Below are positions 1 to 9,300 of a stretch of DNA of 64,000 bases, piece after piece (the stretch's first letter is position 1; every line of letters starts with the position of its first letter). Location: assembly GCA_963708775.1 (NCBI GenBank), contig CAVPTI010000021.1, forward strand, positions 62,001-126,000. The letters are read 5' to 3'. The DNA comes from JAGVSR01 sp963708775 (GTDB lineage Bacteria; Pseudomonadota; Alphaproteobacteria; Rhizobiales; Hyphomicrobiaceae). A program made the translations under genes and the position numbers. The notes beneath the pieces were generated by a model that was given only the letters and a program-made list of their open reading frames with translations, had not been told where the DNA came from and did not search any database.

Positions 1-189
1 CCCGAAACCATAACGCTCCAAAACCGCGTCGGCATCGCCAGTGAAATTGCGATAAGCAAAATAGAACAACTCCATAAAACTGACGAGCGCCGGAGACACC
101 GGCACGGCGGCGCTTTCCGCGGCAGGATCGGAGCCTGCGGAAGTCAACGCACGGCGCTGTCTGCACGTCTCGGCAGTTATGTCAGCCAT
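1..189 (-). CDS. MarR-family transcriptional regulator, N-terminal part (cut by window edge)
   Basis: An open frame of 63 codons begins at the ATG complementary to 187-189 and runs off the left edge. It starts MADITAETCRQRR and reaches the stretch SFMELFYFAYRNFTGDAD and AVLERYGFG. That stretch resembles the first helix of MarR-type winged-helix regulators found next to ilvE in many Hyphomicrobiales. The helix-turn-helix and wing lie outside the window, so DNA binding cannot be seen here. The gene is divergent from ilvE across about 236 bp, which fits control of the shared promoter region, but that is inference. It is too short to be certain; the family call rests on the recognisable N-terminal segment only. 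Confidence 0.65.
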   Translation of the reverse strand, partial: MADITAETCRQRRALTSAGSDPAAESAAVPVSPALVSFMELFYFAYRNFTGDADAVLERYGFG

Positions 190-425
190 GTTGACTTATT
201 TGCCGTCGATCGATAGACGTGGCAAGTCATTTCGCGACCCGATTGAAGACGACTTTGCGCGGTGGTCCGCGCGTGCGCGCTCCCCGCCGCGGACTGCTGT
301 CCGTCACGGCGGGTCCAGGCCCGCCGCCCCTGCATGCGCTGCAGAGTTTGCTTTATCGTCGCGCTGATGCGCGTGGCGCCGTCCGCCGTAAGTCATGCGC
401 CGCCCGATAACAAGGAACGGAATTT

Positions 426-1322
426 ATGGCCGATCTCGTCCCCTATCACGACCGCGACGGTTCCATTTGGTTCGACGGCAAGATGGTGCCGTGGCGTGAG
501 GCACAGGTCCATGTGCTGACCCATGCGTTGCATTATGCAAGCGCGGTGTTCGAGGGTGAGCGGTCGTACGGAGGCGAAATCTTCAAGCTGCGCGAGCATA
601 CCGAACGGCTCATCGAGAGCGGGCGGATGCTGGATTTTGAGATCCCATACTCCCCCGAGGAAATCGATCAGGCTTGCCGTGACACGCTCAAGGCCAACGG
701 TCTCACGGACGGTTACATTCGACCGATCGCATGGCGGGGCAGCGAACAGATGGGCGTGTCGGCGCAGAAGAGCAAGATCCATCTCGCCGTTGCGGCGTGG
801 AATTGGGGCTCGTACTTCGACATGAACGAGCGTCTGAAAGGTATTCGTATCGGCCTTGCGCACTATCGCCGTCCAGATCCGGCGACCATTCCATGCAAGG
901 CGAAGGCGACCGGCCTCTATATGATCTGCACGATCGAGAAGCATCGCGCAGAGCGGGCGGGATATGCGGATGCGATGATGCTCGATTATCGCGGGCACGT
1001 GGCCGAATGCACGGGCGCCAACATGTTCTTCATCAAGGACGGCGAGATCCACACGCCGACTCCCGATTGCTTCTTGAACGGCATCACGCGGCAGACGGTC
1101 ATCGACCTGGCGCGGCGGCGGGGTATCAAGGTGATCGAACGCACCATCATGCCGGATGAGCTCAGCTCATTCTCGGAGGTTTTCATCACCGGTACAGCGG
1201 CGGAAATCACGCCGGTGCGCGAGATTGGGCCAAACAGCTATACACCCGGCCGATTTTGCGAACTGCTGCTGAACGATTATATGGCTGAAGTGCAGCCGAA
1301 ATCGCGGGCGGCTGCGGAGTAA
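426..1322 (+). CDS. ilvE: Branched-chain-amino-acid aminotransferase
   Basis: A 298-residue class IV PLP aminotransferase that moves the amino group between glutamate and the keto acids of leucine, isoleucine and valine in the cytoplasm. The N-terminus (DGKMVPWREAQVHVLTHALHY, residues about 17-37) is typical of the family. The PLP lysine is probably K160 in the KAKATGLY segment, and the conserved ECTGAN loop follows at about 194-199. Length matches the usual 290-310 residues and the frame is intact. The start is an ATG preceded by a purine-rich AAGGAACGGAA. The gene stands alone, divergent from a MarR-type regulator that may control it. D-amino-acid aminotransferase is the main alternative within class IV, but the overall sequence reads as IlvE. 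Confidence 0.92.
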   Translation: MADLVPYHDRDGSIWFDGKMVPWREAQVHVLTHALHYASAVFEGERSYGGEIFKLREHTERLIESGRMLDFEIPYSPEEIDQACRDTLKANGLTDGYIRPIAWRGSEQMGVSAQKSKIHLAVAAWNWGSYFDMNERLKGIRIGLAHYRRPDPATIPCKAKATGLYMICTIEKHRAERAGYADAMMLDYRGHVAECTGANMFFIKDGEIHTPTPDCFLNGITRQTVIDLARRRGIKVIERTIMPDELSSFSEVFITGTAAEITPVREIGPNSYTPGRFCELLLNDYMAEVQPKSRAAAE

Positions 1323-1330
1323 GTCCAGGG

Positions 1331-1582
1331 TCAGTTGGATTTCGCGCTGAGCACGATAAAAAACGCGCCAAGGAAAGCCGCGATAGCGGAGCCCGCCAGC
1401 AGAAGCGCACTGAGATCCAGCGGGTAGCCGATCATCCCGGCCACTGCAGCGAAGAGAGCGATCCAGAAAATGGCTGGAACAAACGCTGTCAGCGCGAGAC
1501 CGGTCAAAAAATCAGACCGGGAGGACGATGCAATTGCTTTTGTGGCGGGAATACCCAGCGGCTGAGCAGTTGTCGTCTGCAT
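1331..1582 (-). CDS. Small two-helix membrane protein, unknown function
   Basis: An 83-residue protein starting MQTTTAQPLGIPAT. After a polar N-terminus of about 25 residues it has two hydrophobic segments (FLTGLALTAFVPAIFWIALF and LSALLLAGSAIAAFLGAFF) and ends with a short polar tail, so it is probably an inner-membrane hairpin. A longer frame runs upstream, but I choose this ATG because GGAGCG lies 7 bases before it. It converges on ilvE, ending 8 bases from the ilvE stop. I do not recognise a named family. Nothing in the neighbourhood gives a function. Confidence 0.7.
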   Translation of the reverse strand: MQTTTAQPLGIPATKAIASSSRSDFLTGLALTAFVPAIFWIALFAAVAGMIGYPLDLSALLLAGSAIAAFLGAFFIVLSAKSN

Positions 1583-1809
1583 CGCTATCGCTCCGGAACA
1601 GCATCGATCGAGTACAAGTGTCGGGTCAACCCGTAAACGAAACGTTAACGAAGGCATTACGGAAAAATTAAGGAAACCTAAGAAATTTGACGAAGGCGTT
1701 TTCGTGCAACAGTCGATGTGCGAAAGGGTTTCGGTGTTTTTCTGATTATCGATAGGGGCTTGCGACGCGCCGGGGCGTCGCGCCCGAAGTCATAAAGGCA
1801 GGACAGACC

Positions 1810-3405
1810 GTGTATGATGTGGCGATTATCGGTGGCGGCCACAATGGTCTGACGGCTGCGGCGTACCTCTCGCGCGCTGGGCTTTCCGTGGTGGTTTTGG
1901 AAAAAAATGCGGTGGCGGGAGGTGCGGCGCTAACGGAGGCGTTTCATCCCGGCTTCCGCAACTCCGTCGCGTCCTACACTGTGAGCCTGCTCGATCCGGG
2001 CGTGATCCGGGATCTTGAACTGCATGACCATGGGTTGAAAATCATCGAGCGACCGGCCGCCAACTTCATGCCGATCGACCGCGAAAGAGCATTTTTCTGG
2101 CCTTACGGAATGGCCGCCAAGCAAGCAGAAATTGCAAAGTTTTCGGTGCGCGATGCGGAATGGTATCCGAAGTACGACGCGGCACTCGATCGAGCGGCCG
2201 CCGTGTTGCGCGATCTCACGAGGAAGACGCCTCCGAACGCAGGTGGCGGCTGGCTGGATGTCTTGAAGGGCGCGGGGATTGGCCGGCGCGTCCTCGGGCT
2301 ATCGCTGGAAGACCAACGCGTACTTACCGATCTCTTCACGAAAAGTGCGGCGGACTTTCTCGACCCCTGGTTTGAGAACGAGCATGTGAAGGCGCTGTTC
2401 GCGTTCGATGGCATCGTCGGATCGTTTGCTGCGCCTTCGACGCCCGGTACGGCCTACGTGCTGCTTCATCATTGCTTCGGAGAGGTGAATGGTAAGCCGG
2501 GCGTGTGGGGCCATGCCGTCGGTGGCATGGGCGCGATTACGCAGGCCATGGCGCGAGCAGCAGAGAAGGCTGGAGCAGAGATCAGACTTGAAGCTTCGGT
2601 CGCGCGGGTGGTCGTCGAAAAGGCCCGTGCCGTGGGAGTCGAACTTCAATCTGGCGAGATTGTGCGGGCTCGAGCCGTTGCTGCGAATGTCGGACCCAAG
2701 CTCCTGTTCCGCGATCTTGTCGATGAGAAGGATGTTGATCCGCCGCTCTACAGGCGGCTTTCGAACATCAAGACGGGGTCCGGCACGTTTCGCATGAACG
2801 TGGCCTTGAGCGAATTGCCAAACTTCACCGCTCGACCGGGTGCGGAGCCCAGCCCACACCACGGTGCAGGCATCGTGATCGCGCCGACGATGGCGTACAT
2901 GGAGCGCGCCTACCTCGATGCGAAGCGTGACGGCTGGTCACACGAACCGGTCGTGGAGATGCTGATCCCCTCAGTGCTCGATGGGTCGCTGGCGCCGAAG
3001 GGTCAGCACGTCGCCTCTCTGTTCGTGCAGCACGTGGCGCCGAAACTGACGGGTGGCCGATCATGGGACGATCAGCGCGAAAAAGAACGGTTCGCGGACG
3101 TCGTTATCGAAACCGTGACGAAGCATGCTCCAAACTTCCGTAGTTCGATCCTTGGCATGCAGGTGCTCTCGCCGCTCGATCTGGAGATGCGGTTCGGGCT
3201 CGTGGATGGCGACATCTTTCACGGCCAGCTGTCGCTCGATCAGCTGTTTTCGATGCGGCCGGTGCTCGGGTATGCCGATTACCGGATGCCGATTTCCGGG
3301 CTTTACCTATGCGGGTCGGGCGCTCATCCAGGCGGTGGGGTCACAGGATTGCCGGGCCGCAATGCCGCGCGCGAAATCGTGCGGGACCTCAAGGGGTGGT
3401 TTTGA
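1810..3405 (+). CDS. Phytoene-desaturase-like FAD-dependent oxidoreductase (PYROXD2 type)
   Basis: A 531-residue intact protein with an N-terminal Rossmann FAD-binding motif, GGGHNGLTAAAYLSRAG from about residue 8, followed by VVLEKN and GGAALTEAFHPGF. The C-terminus carries the flavin-closing segment YLCGSGAHPGGGVTGLPG, characteristic of the carotenoid-desaturase/PYROXD2 group of NAD(P)/FAD amine-oxidase-like proteins. The substrate is unknown; no crt genes are nearby, so carotenoid synthesis is unlikely. The start is a GTG at 1810 with GGCAGGA a few bases upstream. A small inverted repeat (1762-1768 with 1775-1781) lies in the leader. A flavin reductase follows 36 bp downstream, which may hint at shared flavin chemistry, but this is inference. 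Confidence 0.85.
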   Translation: MYDVAIIGGGHNGLTAAAYLSRAGLSVVVLEKNAVAGGAALTEAFHPGFRNSVASYTVSLLDPGVIRDLELHDHGLKIIERPAANFMPIDRERAFFWPYGMAAKQAEIAKFSVRDAEWYPKYDAALDRAAAVLRDLTRKTPPNAGGGWLDVLKGAGIGRRVLGLSLEDQRVLTDLFTKSAADFLDPWFENEHVKALFAFDGIVGSFAAPSTPGTAYVLLHHCFGEVNGKPGVWGHAVGGMGAITQAMARAAEKAGAEIRLEASVARVVVEKARAVGVELQSGEIVRARAVAANVGPKLLFRDLVDEKDVDPPLYRRLSNIKTGSGTFRMNVALSELPNFTARPGAEPSPHHGAGIVIAPTMAYMERAYLDAKRDGWSHEPVVEMLIPSVLDGSLAPKGQHVASLFVQHVAPKLTGGRSWDDQREKERFADVVIETVTKHAPNFRSSILGMQVLSPLDLEMRFGLVDGDIFHGQLSLDQLFSMRPVLGYADYRMPISGLYLCGSGAHPGGGVTGLPGRNAAREIVRDLKGWF

Positions 3406-3441
3406 GTTGACGATGGCCGATCCGTTCGGCAATCGGAACGT

Positions 3442-3969
3442 ATGCACTCCATCCCACAAATGATAGGATTGACGCCGCCCATGGACGCTCCCCGCTACCG
3501 CGCCCTCATGCGCCATCAGGCGGGAGCCGTTGCGATCATCGCGGCCGGCCACTCCGGTGCGCGGGGGGGACTGACCGCGACGGCATTTTCTTCGCTTTCG
3601 GATAGTCCGCCGACGCTGCTCGTTTGCGTGCAGCGCAAGTCGGGAACGCATGGGGTTATCGTTGCGGCGAAATCCTTCAGCGTGAACATCCTGGCACGCG
3701 AACAGCAAACGCTCGCGGAACGGTTTTCAGGTAAGGGCGGGGTGACGGGTGAGCACCGCTTCGAAGGCGGTGCGGTATGGGAGACGCTGGCAACGGGCGC
3801 GCCCGTTCTTTCAGGCGCGCTGGCAAGCCTCGATTGCGAACTCCTCGACGAGCATCAGTTCTCGACGCACTCGATCTTCATCGGTCGCGTGGTCGATGGA
3901 CGGTTCCGTGGCGAAGGAGAGCCGCTGCTCTACTTCCGCAACGACTATTGGGATATCGGTGCGCGATAG
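3442..3969 (+). CDS. Flavin reductase domain protein (FMN-binding split barrel)
   Basis: A 175-residue protein of the flavin reductase-like family, in which an FMN-binding split barrel reduces free flavin with NAD(P)H, often for a partner oxygenase. Family-typical segments are AVAIIAAGHSGARGGLTATAFSSLS (here about residues 30-53), SFSVNILAREQQTLAERFSG and the C-terminal HSIFIGRVVD...PLLYFRNDYW. Length is normal and the frame is intact. The first ATG (3442) is used; an internal ATG at 3481 (MDAPRYRALMR) is also plausible because the family usually begins close to it. No partner monooxygenase is adjacent; the preceding gene is an FAD oxidoreductase. Partner and substrate are unknown. Confidence 0.85.
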   Translation: MHSIPQMIGLTPPMDAPRYRALMRHQAGAVAIIAAGHSGARGGLTATAFSSLSDSPPTLLVCVQRKSGTHGVIVAAKSFSVNILAREQQTLAERFSGKGGVTGEHRFEGGAVWETLATGAPVLSGALASLDCELLDEHQFSTHSIFIGRVVDGRFRGEGEPLLYFRNDYWDIGAR

Positions 3970-3999
3970 AGTGCCACGAACGGGCGAAAGACAACCAGC

Positions 4000-4416
4000 G
4001 TGCGGATCACAGTCAATCTTACGCTTGATGAGCGCGATATCGAGGAACGCTTCGTGCGCGCTTCGGGGCCGGGCGGGCAGAACGTCAACAAAGTCTCAAC
4101 GGCAGTCGAGCTGCGTTACAACGTGCGGCACGGAACGCTGCCGGTCGCCGTGCGGGACCGGCTCGTCACGATTGCCGGCCGGCGGATGACGGACGAGGGC
4201 GTGCTCGTGATCCGCGCCGAGCGGTTTCGCACGCAAGAGCGCAATCGCGAAGACGCGCGGGAGCGGCTGGCAGAATTGGTGCGAAAGGCGCTGCATGTGC
4301 CGAAAAAGCGCATCGCAACAAAACCGACGCGGGCTGCGCGGACGCGGCGATTGGAAGCCAAGGGCAAGCGCGGGGACGTCAAACGCATGCGCCGGTCCAA
4401 GCCCGATATGGATTGA
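4000..4416 (+). CDS. arfB: Alternative ribosome-rescue factor / peptidyl-tRNA hydrolase ArfB
   Basis: A 138-residue protein with the release-factor catalytic loop RASGPGGQNVNKV (GGQ at residues 25-27), a compact RF-like domain, and a strongly basic C-terminal tail (KKRIATKPTRAARTRRLEAKGKRGDVKRMRR). That tail is the ArfB/YaeJ feature that enters the empty mRNA channel of stalled ribosomes, so the GGQ can release the nascent chain. Length (about 140) is right for ArfB and too short for RF1 or RF2. The start is GTG at 4000. It overlaps a possible TTG of the following gene by one codon step, so the two are likely co-transcribed. The frame is intact. Confidence 0.92.
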   Translation: MRITVNLTLDERDIEERFVRASGPGGQNVNKVSTAVELRYNVRHGTLPVAVRDRLVTIAGRRMTDEGVLVIRAERFRTQERNREDARERLAELVRKALHVPKKRIATKPTRAARTRRLEAKGKRGDVKRMRRSKPDMD

Positions 4417-4427
4417 GGAATCCGCCC

Positions 4428-5204
4428 ATGCCGCGTTTTGCCGCCAATCTCAGCATGCTCTTCACCGAAGTTCCGTTTCTCGACCGGTTCGAGGCGGCCG
4501 CAAAAGCTGGTTTCAAGGGTGTGGAATTCCTGTTTCCCTATGCGTTCGATGTGGACGAAATCCGGGCGCGGCTCGATCGACTTGGTCTTGAGGTCGTGCT
4601 GTTCAATTTGCCGCCCGGCCATTGGGACGAAGGCGAGCGTGGCATCACGGCGCTGAAGGGCCGTGAGGATGAATTCGCGGCCGGAGTCGATTTGGCGCTG
4701 CGCTACGCGGAGGTGCTTGGCTGTCCTCGGCTTCATGCGATGGCAGGTCTCGACCCGCAAGTGACGGACCGCGATGTGTATTTGAAGAATTTGACGCTAG
4801 CGGCCGATTGGGCGCGCGGCGAGGGCGTTGATATTCTGATCGAGCCGATCAACACGTTTGATATGCCGGGCTATTTCCTGACGACGACAGAGGCAGCGCG
4901 TGACGTCATCGAAAAGGTGGGTGCGGCGAACCTCGGCCTGCAATTCGATCTCTATCATCGCCATCGCATGCAGGGTGGTGTTATCGAGGCGATCTCAGAA
5001 TTCGCCCCCATCGCGCGGCATTATCAGTGCGCGAACCCGCCGGATCGCAGCGAACCGGGAGTGGACGTGCTCAACTATCGGCGCATTTTCGAAGCGATTG
5101 ATCAGACTGGTTTCACGGGCTGGATCGGCTGTGAATACAAGCCGAAGGGGTCCACGCTGGAGGGACTCGAATGGCCTGAGCAATGCGGCGTCGCGCTGGG
5201 TTAA
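4428..5204 (+). CDS. hyi: Hydroxypyruvate isomerase family TIM-barrel protein
   Basis: A 258-residue protein starting MPRFAANLSMLFTEVPFLDR, the usual opening of the hydroxypyruvate isomerase (Hyi/OtnI) family of sugar-phosphate-isomerase-like TIM barrels. The metal-binding acidic residues expected for the family are visible in ILIEPINTFD and GWIGCEYKPKG. The family interconverts hydroxypyruvate and tartronate semialdehyde or isomerises 2-oxo-tetronate phosphates. The exact substrate is not fixed by sequence. I choose the ATG at 4428 because GAGGA lies 8 bases upstream; an in-frame TTG at 4413 overlaps the arfB stop. It is probably in the same transcript as arfB. The frame is intact. Confidence 0.82.
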   Translation: MPRFAANLSMLFTEVPFLDRFEAAAKAGFKGVEFLFPYAFDVDEIRARLDRLGLEVVLFNLPPGHWDEGERGITALKGREDEFAAGVDLALRYAEVLGCPRLHAMAGLDPQVTDRDVYLKNLTLAADWARGEGVDILIEPINTFDMPGYFLTTTEAARDVIEKVGAANLGLQFDLYHRHRMQGGVIEAISEFAPIARHYQCANPPDRSEPGVDVLNYRRIFEAIDQTGFTGWIGCEYKPKGSTLEGLEWPEQCGVALG

Positions 5205-5287
5205 TCTCGGCTGGGCGAAGACGGCTGCAGGTGGCATAATCCGAGCCAACGGGGTCCTCGGCCTCGTCCTACGGGGGAAGACCACCG

Positions 5288-6313
5288 ATGGTCCGACGAA
5301 TGTCACGGGATCGCCGTGCGTTTTTGAACGCGGCAGCTGCTGCTGTTGCTGCACCGTTTTTGTTGCGCTCGATGACCGTGGCGGCTTTGGCGCAGGATGC
5401 GCTACCCGGCACGGGTGCGGTGTCGCCGATCTGGGGGGAACTCGGTCGGCTGACGATCTCCGCCCAGAAGATGGGCCTCGCGGTGCCGCGTATGTCGCTC
5501 GGGCCTGAGAGTTTGACTGACGATTTCTCCACTACGATGCCGGCCATCGTCGATTTCATGGATAGCCTTGATGCTGCGATCGCATCGGCGCCCATCGAAA
5601 AGGCAGATGCGGCGGAAGATCTGAAGCAGGAGGCGAGCACGCTTCTGGGAAAGGTGCTCGCGGCGGAGAAGCTGCCGAGGGAGGCGACGGAGGAGCCTGG
5701 TCCGCCAGGGGCGGCGCCGACCGTGAAGGCGCCGAAGTTCGAGGATGTAGCGGAGGGCTATCGGGACCTGTTCCGTACGTGTGTGATCCGCACGGATATG
5801 ACCTCGCAAGTGAAATGGTACACCGACAAGCTTGTCGATCCCGCGCGGCGCGAGCGCTATCAGAGGATCGAGGATGAGATCTGTGTTCCCTGGTATTTCG
5901 TCGGCATCATTCATGGGATGGAGTGCGGCTTTGACTTCAACAAGCATCTTCACAACGGCGATCCTTTAAAAGGGCGCACGGTGCAGGTGCCAAAAGGCAG
6001 GCCGCAGGTCTGGAATCCGCCGACGGATTGGCATTCGAGTGCGGTCGATGCGCTGCGTTACGACAAGTTCGCTGATCTCACGGATTGGGATCTGGCGCGG
6101 ATGCTCTACCGCTGGGAAGCCTACAACGGTTGGCGCTCGCGGCTTCTCTACAACATCAATACGCCGTACCTCTGGAGCTTTTCGAACCACTACACGAAGG
6201 GCAAGTTCGTCGCTGACAACGTGTGGGATGCGAACGCCGTTTCGAAGCAATGCGGCGCGGCGGTGATGCTCAAGATGATCGTGGACGGCGGCGTCGTCGG
6301 CCAGCCGGCTTGA
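5288..6313 (+). CDS. Exported lysozyme-like protein (Tat signal)
   Basis: A 341-residue protein. The N-terminus has a twin-arginine type signal (RDRRAFLNAAAAAVAAPFLL, then an AxA-like ALAQDA). A low-similarity region of about 120 residues follows. From about residue 195 comes a segment resembling bacterial 'lysozyme family' proteins: VPWYFVGIIHGMECGFDF, HLHNGDPLKGRTVQVPKGRP, TPYLWSFSNHYTKGKFV and SKQCGAAV. E212 in HGMEC is the likely catalytic acid of a glycan-cleaving muramidase fold; this is inferred from the family pattern. The product would act in the periplasm or outside. It converges on the double protease gene, only 4 bp between stops. Together with the M23 peptidase nearby it suggests a peptidoglycan-degrading set. 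Confidence 0.75.
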   Translation: MVRRMSRDRRAFLNAAAAAVAAPFLLRSMTVAALAQDALPGTGAVSPIWGELGRLTISAQKMGLAVPRMSLGPESLTDDFSTTMPAIVDFMDSLDAAIASAPIEKADAAEDLKQEASTLLGKVLAAEKLPREATEEPGPPGAAPTVKAPKFEDVAEGYRDLFRTCVIRTDMTSQVKWYTDKLVDPARRERYQRIEDEICVPWYFVGIIHGMECGFDFNKHLHNGDPLKGRTVQVPKGRPQVWNPPTDWHSSAVDALRYDKFADLTDWDLARMLYRWEAYNGWRSRLLYNINTPYLWSFSNHYTKGKFVADNVWDANAVSKQCGAAVMLKMIVDGGVVGQPA

Positions 6314-6317
6314 AGAT

Positions 6318-9300
6318 TCAGGAACTGCCGTAAACGAGGCCGACAGCCTGCTGGGCGGCGAGGACTTGATCGCAGTCGCTTTCGGCGAAACCTGATCCTT
6401 TCTTCTGCGTGAGATCCAGACAGGATTGCAGGAAGCCTTCCGCCGCTTCGACCAAGGTTGCGGTCTGGTTCAGGTTTGCCGTCATCGTGCGGTAGGTAAG
6501 GTGGGCGAGTTTTTGGCGGCCGAGCGGCTTCACCGTCGTGCCGCGATGTTCGCCGCCTTCGGAGATGAGATAGGCAAACTTGTTCAGAATGCCACTATTG
6601 AAGTGGACACATCCGTTGTCGTTCAGCCAGGTCGTGGCGCAGATCTGGTCGTCCGCCGTGACGACGTCACCATAGTGGTCAGGCTGGCCGCGGTTGCTGC
6701 TGGAGAAGGCTTGGGATCTGTCGAAGAGCGATGTGCCGTCCGGTGTCGAGAGATTTGGATTGGCAAGTGAGCGGAGTGGACGGTCCGGAGAATAGCCCGG
6801 CGCGCTTTCTCCGAGCAGCCAATTGGCGGAGCCGGACTTTGCGTAGAATTCGATGAGTGCGCCGAAGATGTCGGCGATGCTTTCGTTCACGGCGCCGGGC
6901 TCGTCGGAATAAATCAGGTTCGCCTCGTGCTGGATGATGCCGTGCACCATTTCGTGCGCGACGATGTCGATTGCGCCGGCGTATCCGGGCCCAAAGACCA
7001 TCACGTTCTGCTTCGGGCAATAGTACGATTTGGATGGGCACCAGTAGGCGTTGCGCACGGTACCGTAGCGGACGTAGCTCTCAAGAGGTGCACCGCCCTT
7101 GGGGCCGTCCTGATCGTTGTCGTCGTAGCTGTTGCGGCCGAAGACGAGGAAGAAGAAGTCACGCACAGCGCCGGTATAGCGGAAGGCCTGTTCAGCATCA
7201 GCCGGAAGTGACTGACCTTTGCCTTTTCCGTCTTCGTCGACGAGCGCAGCCGTATCGGCAGGGTTCGCATAATCGTAAATGCGGCGGATCAGTCCTGAGG
7301 GTTTGTCGCGGTAGAAGTGGAAGACCTCGCCCGACTTGGCATCGACGAACAGGCGGAAGCTATCGATCGACACCAGCCACGCGAGGCGGGCACCGCCATC
7401 GACGTTGGCGCGCAGCAGGGCCGGGTCGAAGACCACGACTTCGGCGGTGGCCGGTGTGGTCTGAGGATTGGGCCCCATGGGAAGGGGCGGTGCGGTGCCG
7501 GTGCTGGATCCTTTCAGCAGTTCAGCCAGCCGAGTTCCGGGCGGCGGCCGTGGCCGCGCTTTCAGCGATGTCGGGTGCGGTCTTGTCGACCTGGGCTGCC
7601 GATGTGGAGCCCTGATACTTGGTCACGCCGAGCGTGTTCTCGACCGTGAGACGGGCGGAGGAGCCGAACACCTTCACGCCATTGACGCGCTGTTCGACGT
7701 TGGCGATGTAGCGGCCGGGGAAATCCGGATCCTTGCGACGGCCGATGTATTTGAGTTCGGCTTTCTTGCCCTTTGCGGGAAGTGCCGCGGTGATGCCGCT
7801 GGTGTCGAGAAAGGTTTCGACGATGCGCCGGGTGTCGTCTTCCGACTGTTCCGCGGGGCGGGCGCCTGCCGCGAGTGACGTGGCGTCGGGTCTGAAGCCA
7901 GAGATGCTGCTCGGAAGGCCGGTGGCGGGATTGATGACGACCTTCAGATCCGGGTTGGCCTTCTTCAGGTCCTCTACGCCCTTGCTGACTTCGATGCGAA
8001 CCTCTTCGGCCGGGGCACCTGCGACGGTGCTGTTATCGGTTACGGGACCTCCGGCGACAACGTCCGTGACGGCGCTGCTCGGCGCTTCAGGGGAAGCGGC
8101 AGGCACTTGTCCGCCGGAAGCGGGCAAGTTCAGCGCTGCGATGAGGCCGCCATCCCTCCGCCGGCACTTGACCGGCTGTTCGGAACTGCTGCCGGCGTCG
8201 GAGGCGACGAGGCTGTGTGCAATGCGGGCGCTGAGGCCGGTTTCTGTGAACGCGGCTTTGAGTGCATCGGTTGTTGCGGTCCACGCAGTTTCGATCGGCG
8301 CGATGTCGGATTTGAGAGCGGGGATGCGCGCGGCCTTTGCTTCGCGGACGGAAGCCTGACCATCGCCGTTGAGATCGATGCGGGGAAAATGACACTCGTT
8401 GTCATCGATCAGCCCGTCGCCGTTCAGATCTTCGGTGAAAGCGGTCTCTGTTGCAGCCGCGGTCTCGATTGCGATGAGCGCGCGGGCAAAGAGCTTGACG
8501 TCGTCTGCATCGATCGTGCCGTTGCCATCGAGGTCGGCGAGACGCTTGCGCGCGCTTTCGGAAACCGATGCGGCTGCTGCAATCGCGTCGATGCGCGGCG
8601 CGTGGGAGTCACCCGTCACGCCACTCTCTTTCAACGCAGCGATGATTTCCTCGGGCGCTTTCTCCGGGGCAAGTTCGAACAAGAGGCCGGCGAGCGCGGC
8701 AACGTGCGGGGCAGCTTGTGACGTGCCCGAGCAGACGCCGAAGGGGGACGTGGTGCTGCCGAGCGTGCTCATGATGTCGACGCCGGGTGCGGAAACATGA
8801 CCGCCCGTGTTCGAAAAGCCGGCACGATTGCCGTCACGACCGGTGGCTTCAACCACGATGATGTTGCGGACGGGTTCACCACTCGTCCAAGCATACGTGC
8901 CGGCCCAGGCGAATGGCGAGGCCCAGCGGGCTTCGAGCGGCTTATCGAGTCCCTCGCTGTCGTTGCCGGCGGCGACGACGAACAGCACTTCATTTTCAAC
9001 GAGGCGAGCCATCGTGCGAATGACGCTCGCCTGATCGGCGATGTGCAGCTTCAGTCCCTCGACATCGTCGGGGTTGGCGTCACCGAGGACACCGCGCGCC
9101 ACGAAGTTATAGGCCAGACTGACATTGAGGACGCGCAGATTGCCGCCCTGCTTCAAGTTGGTCGTGAGGTAGATCATCGTGTTCGACAACACATCGGAGA
9201 ACAGCATGGCCTGGGCCTGCCAGCTGAGATCCGCATCGAGATTGTCGCGTTCGCCGATGAACTCGGCTGCGATCGCAACTGCTTCGAGGTTGGCGTCGGG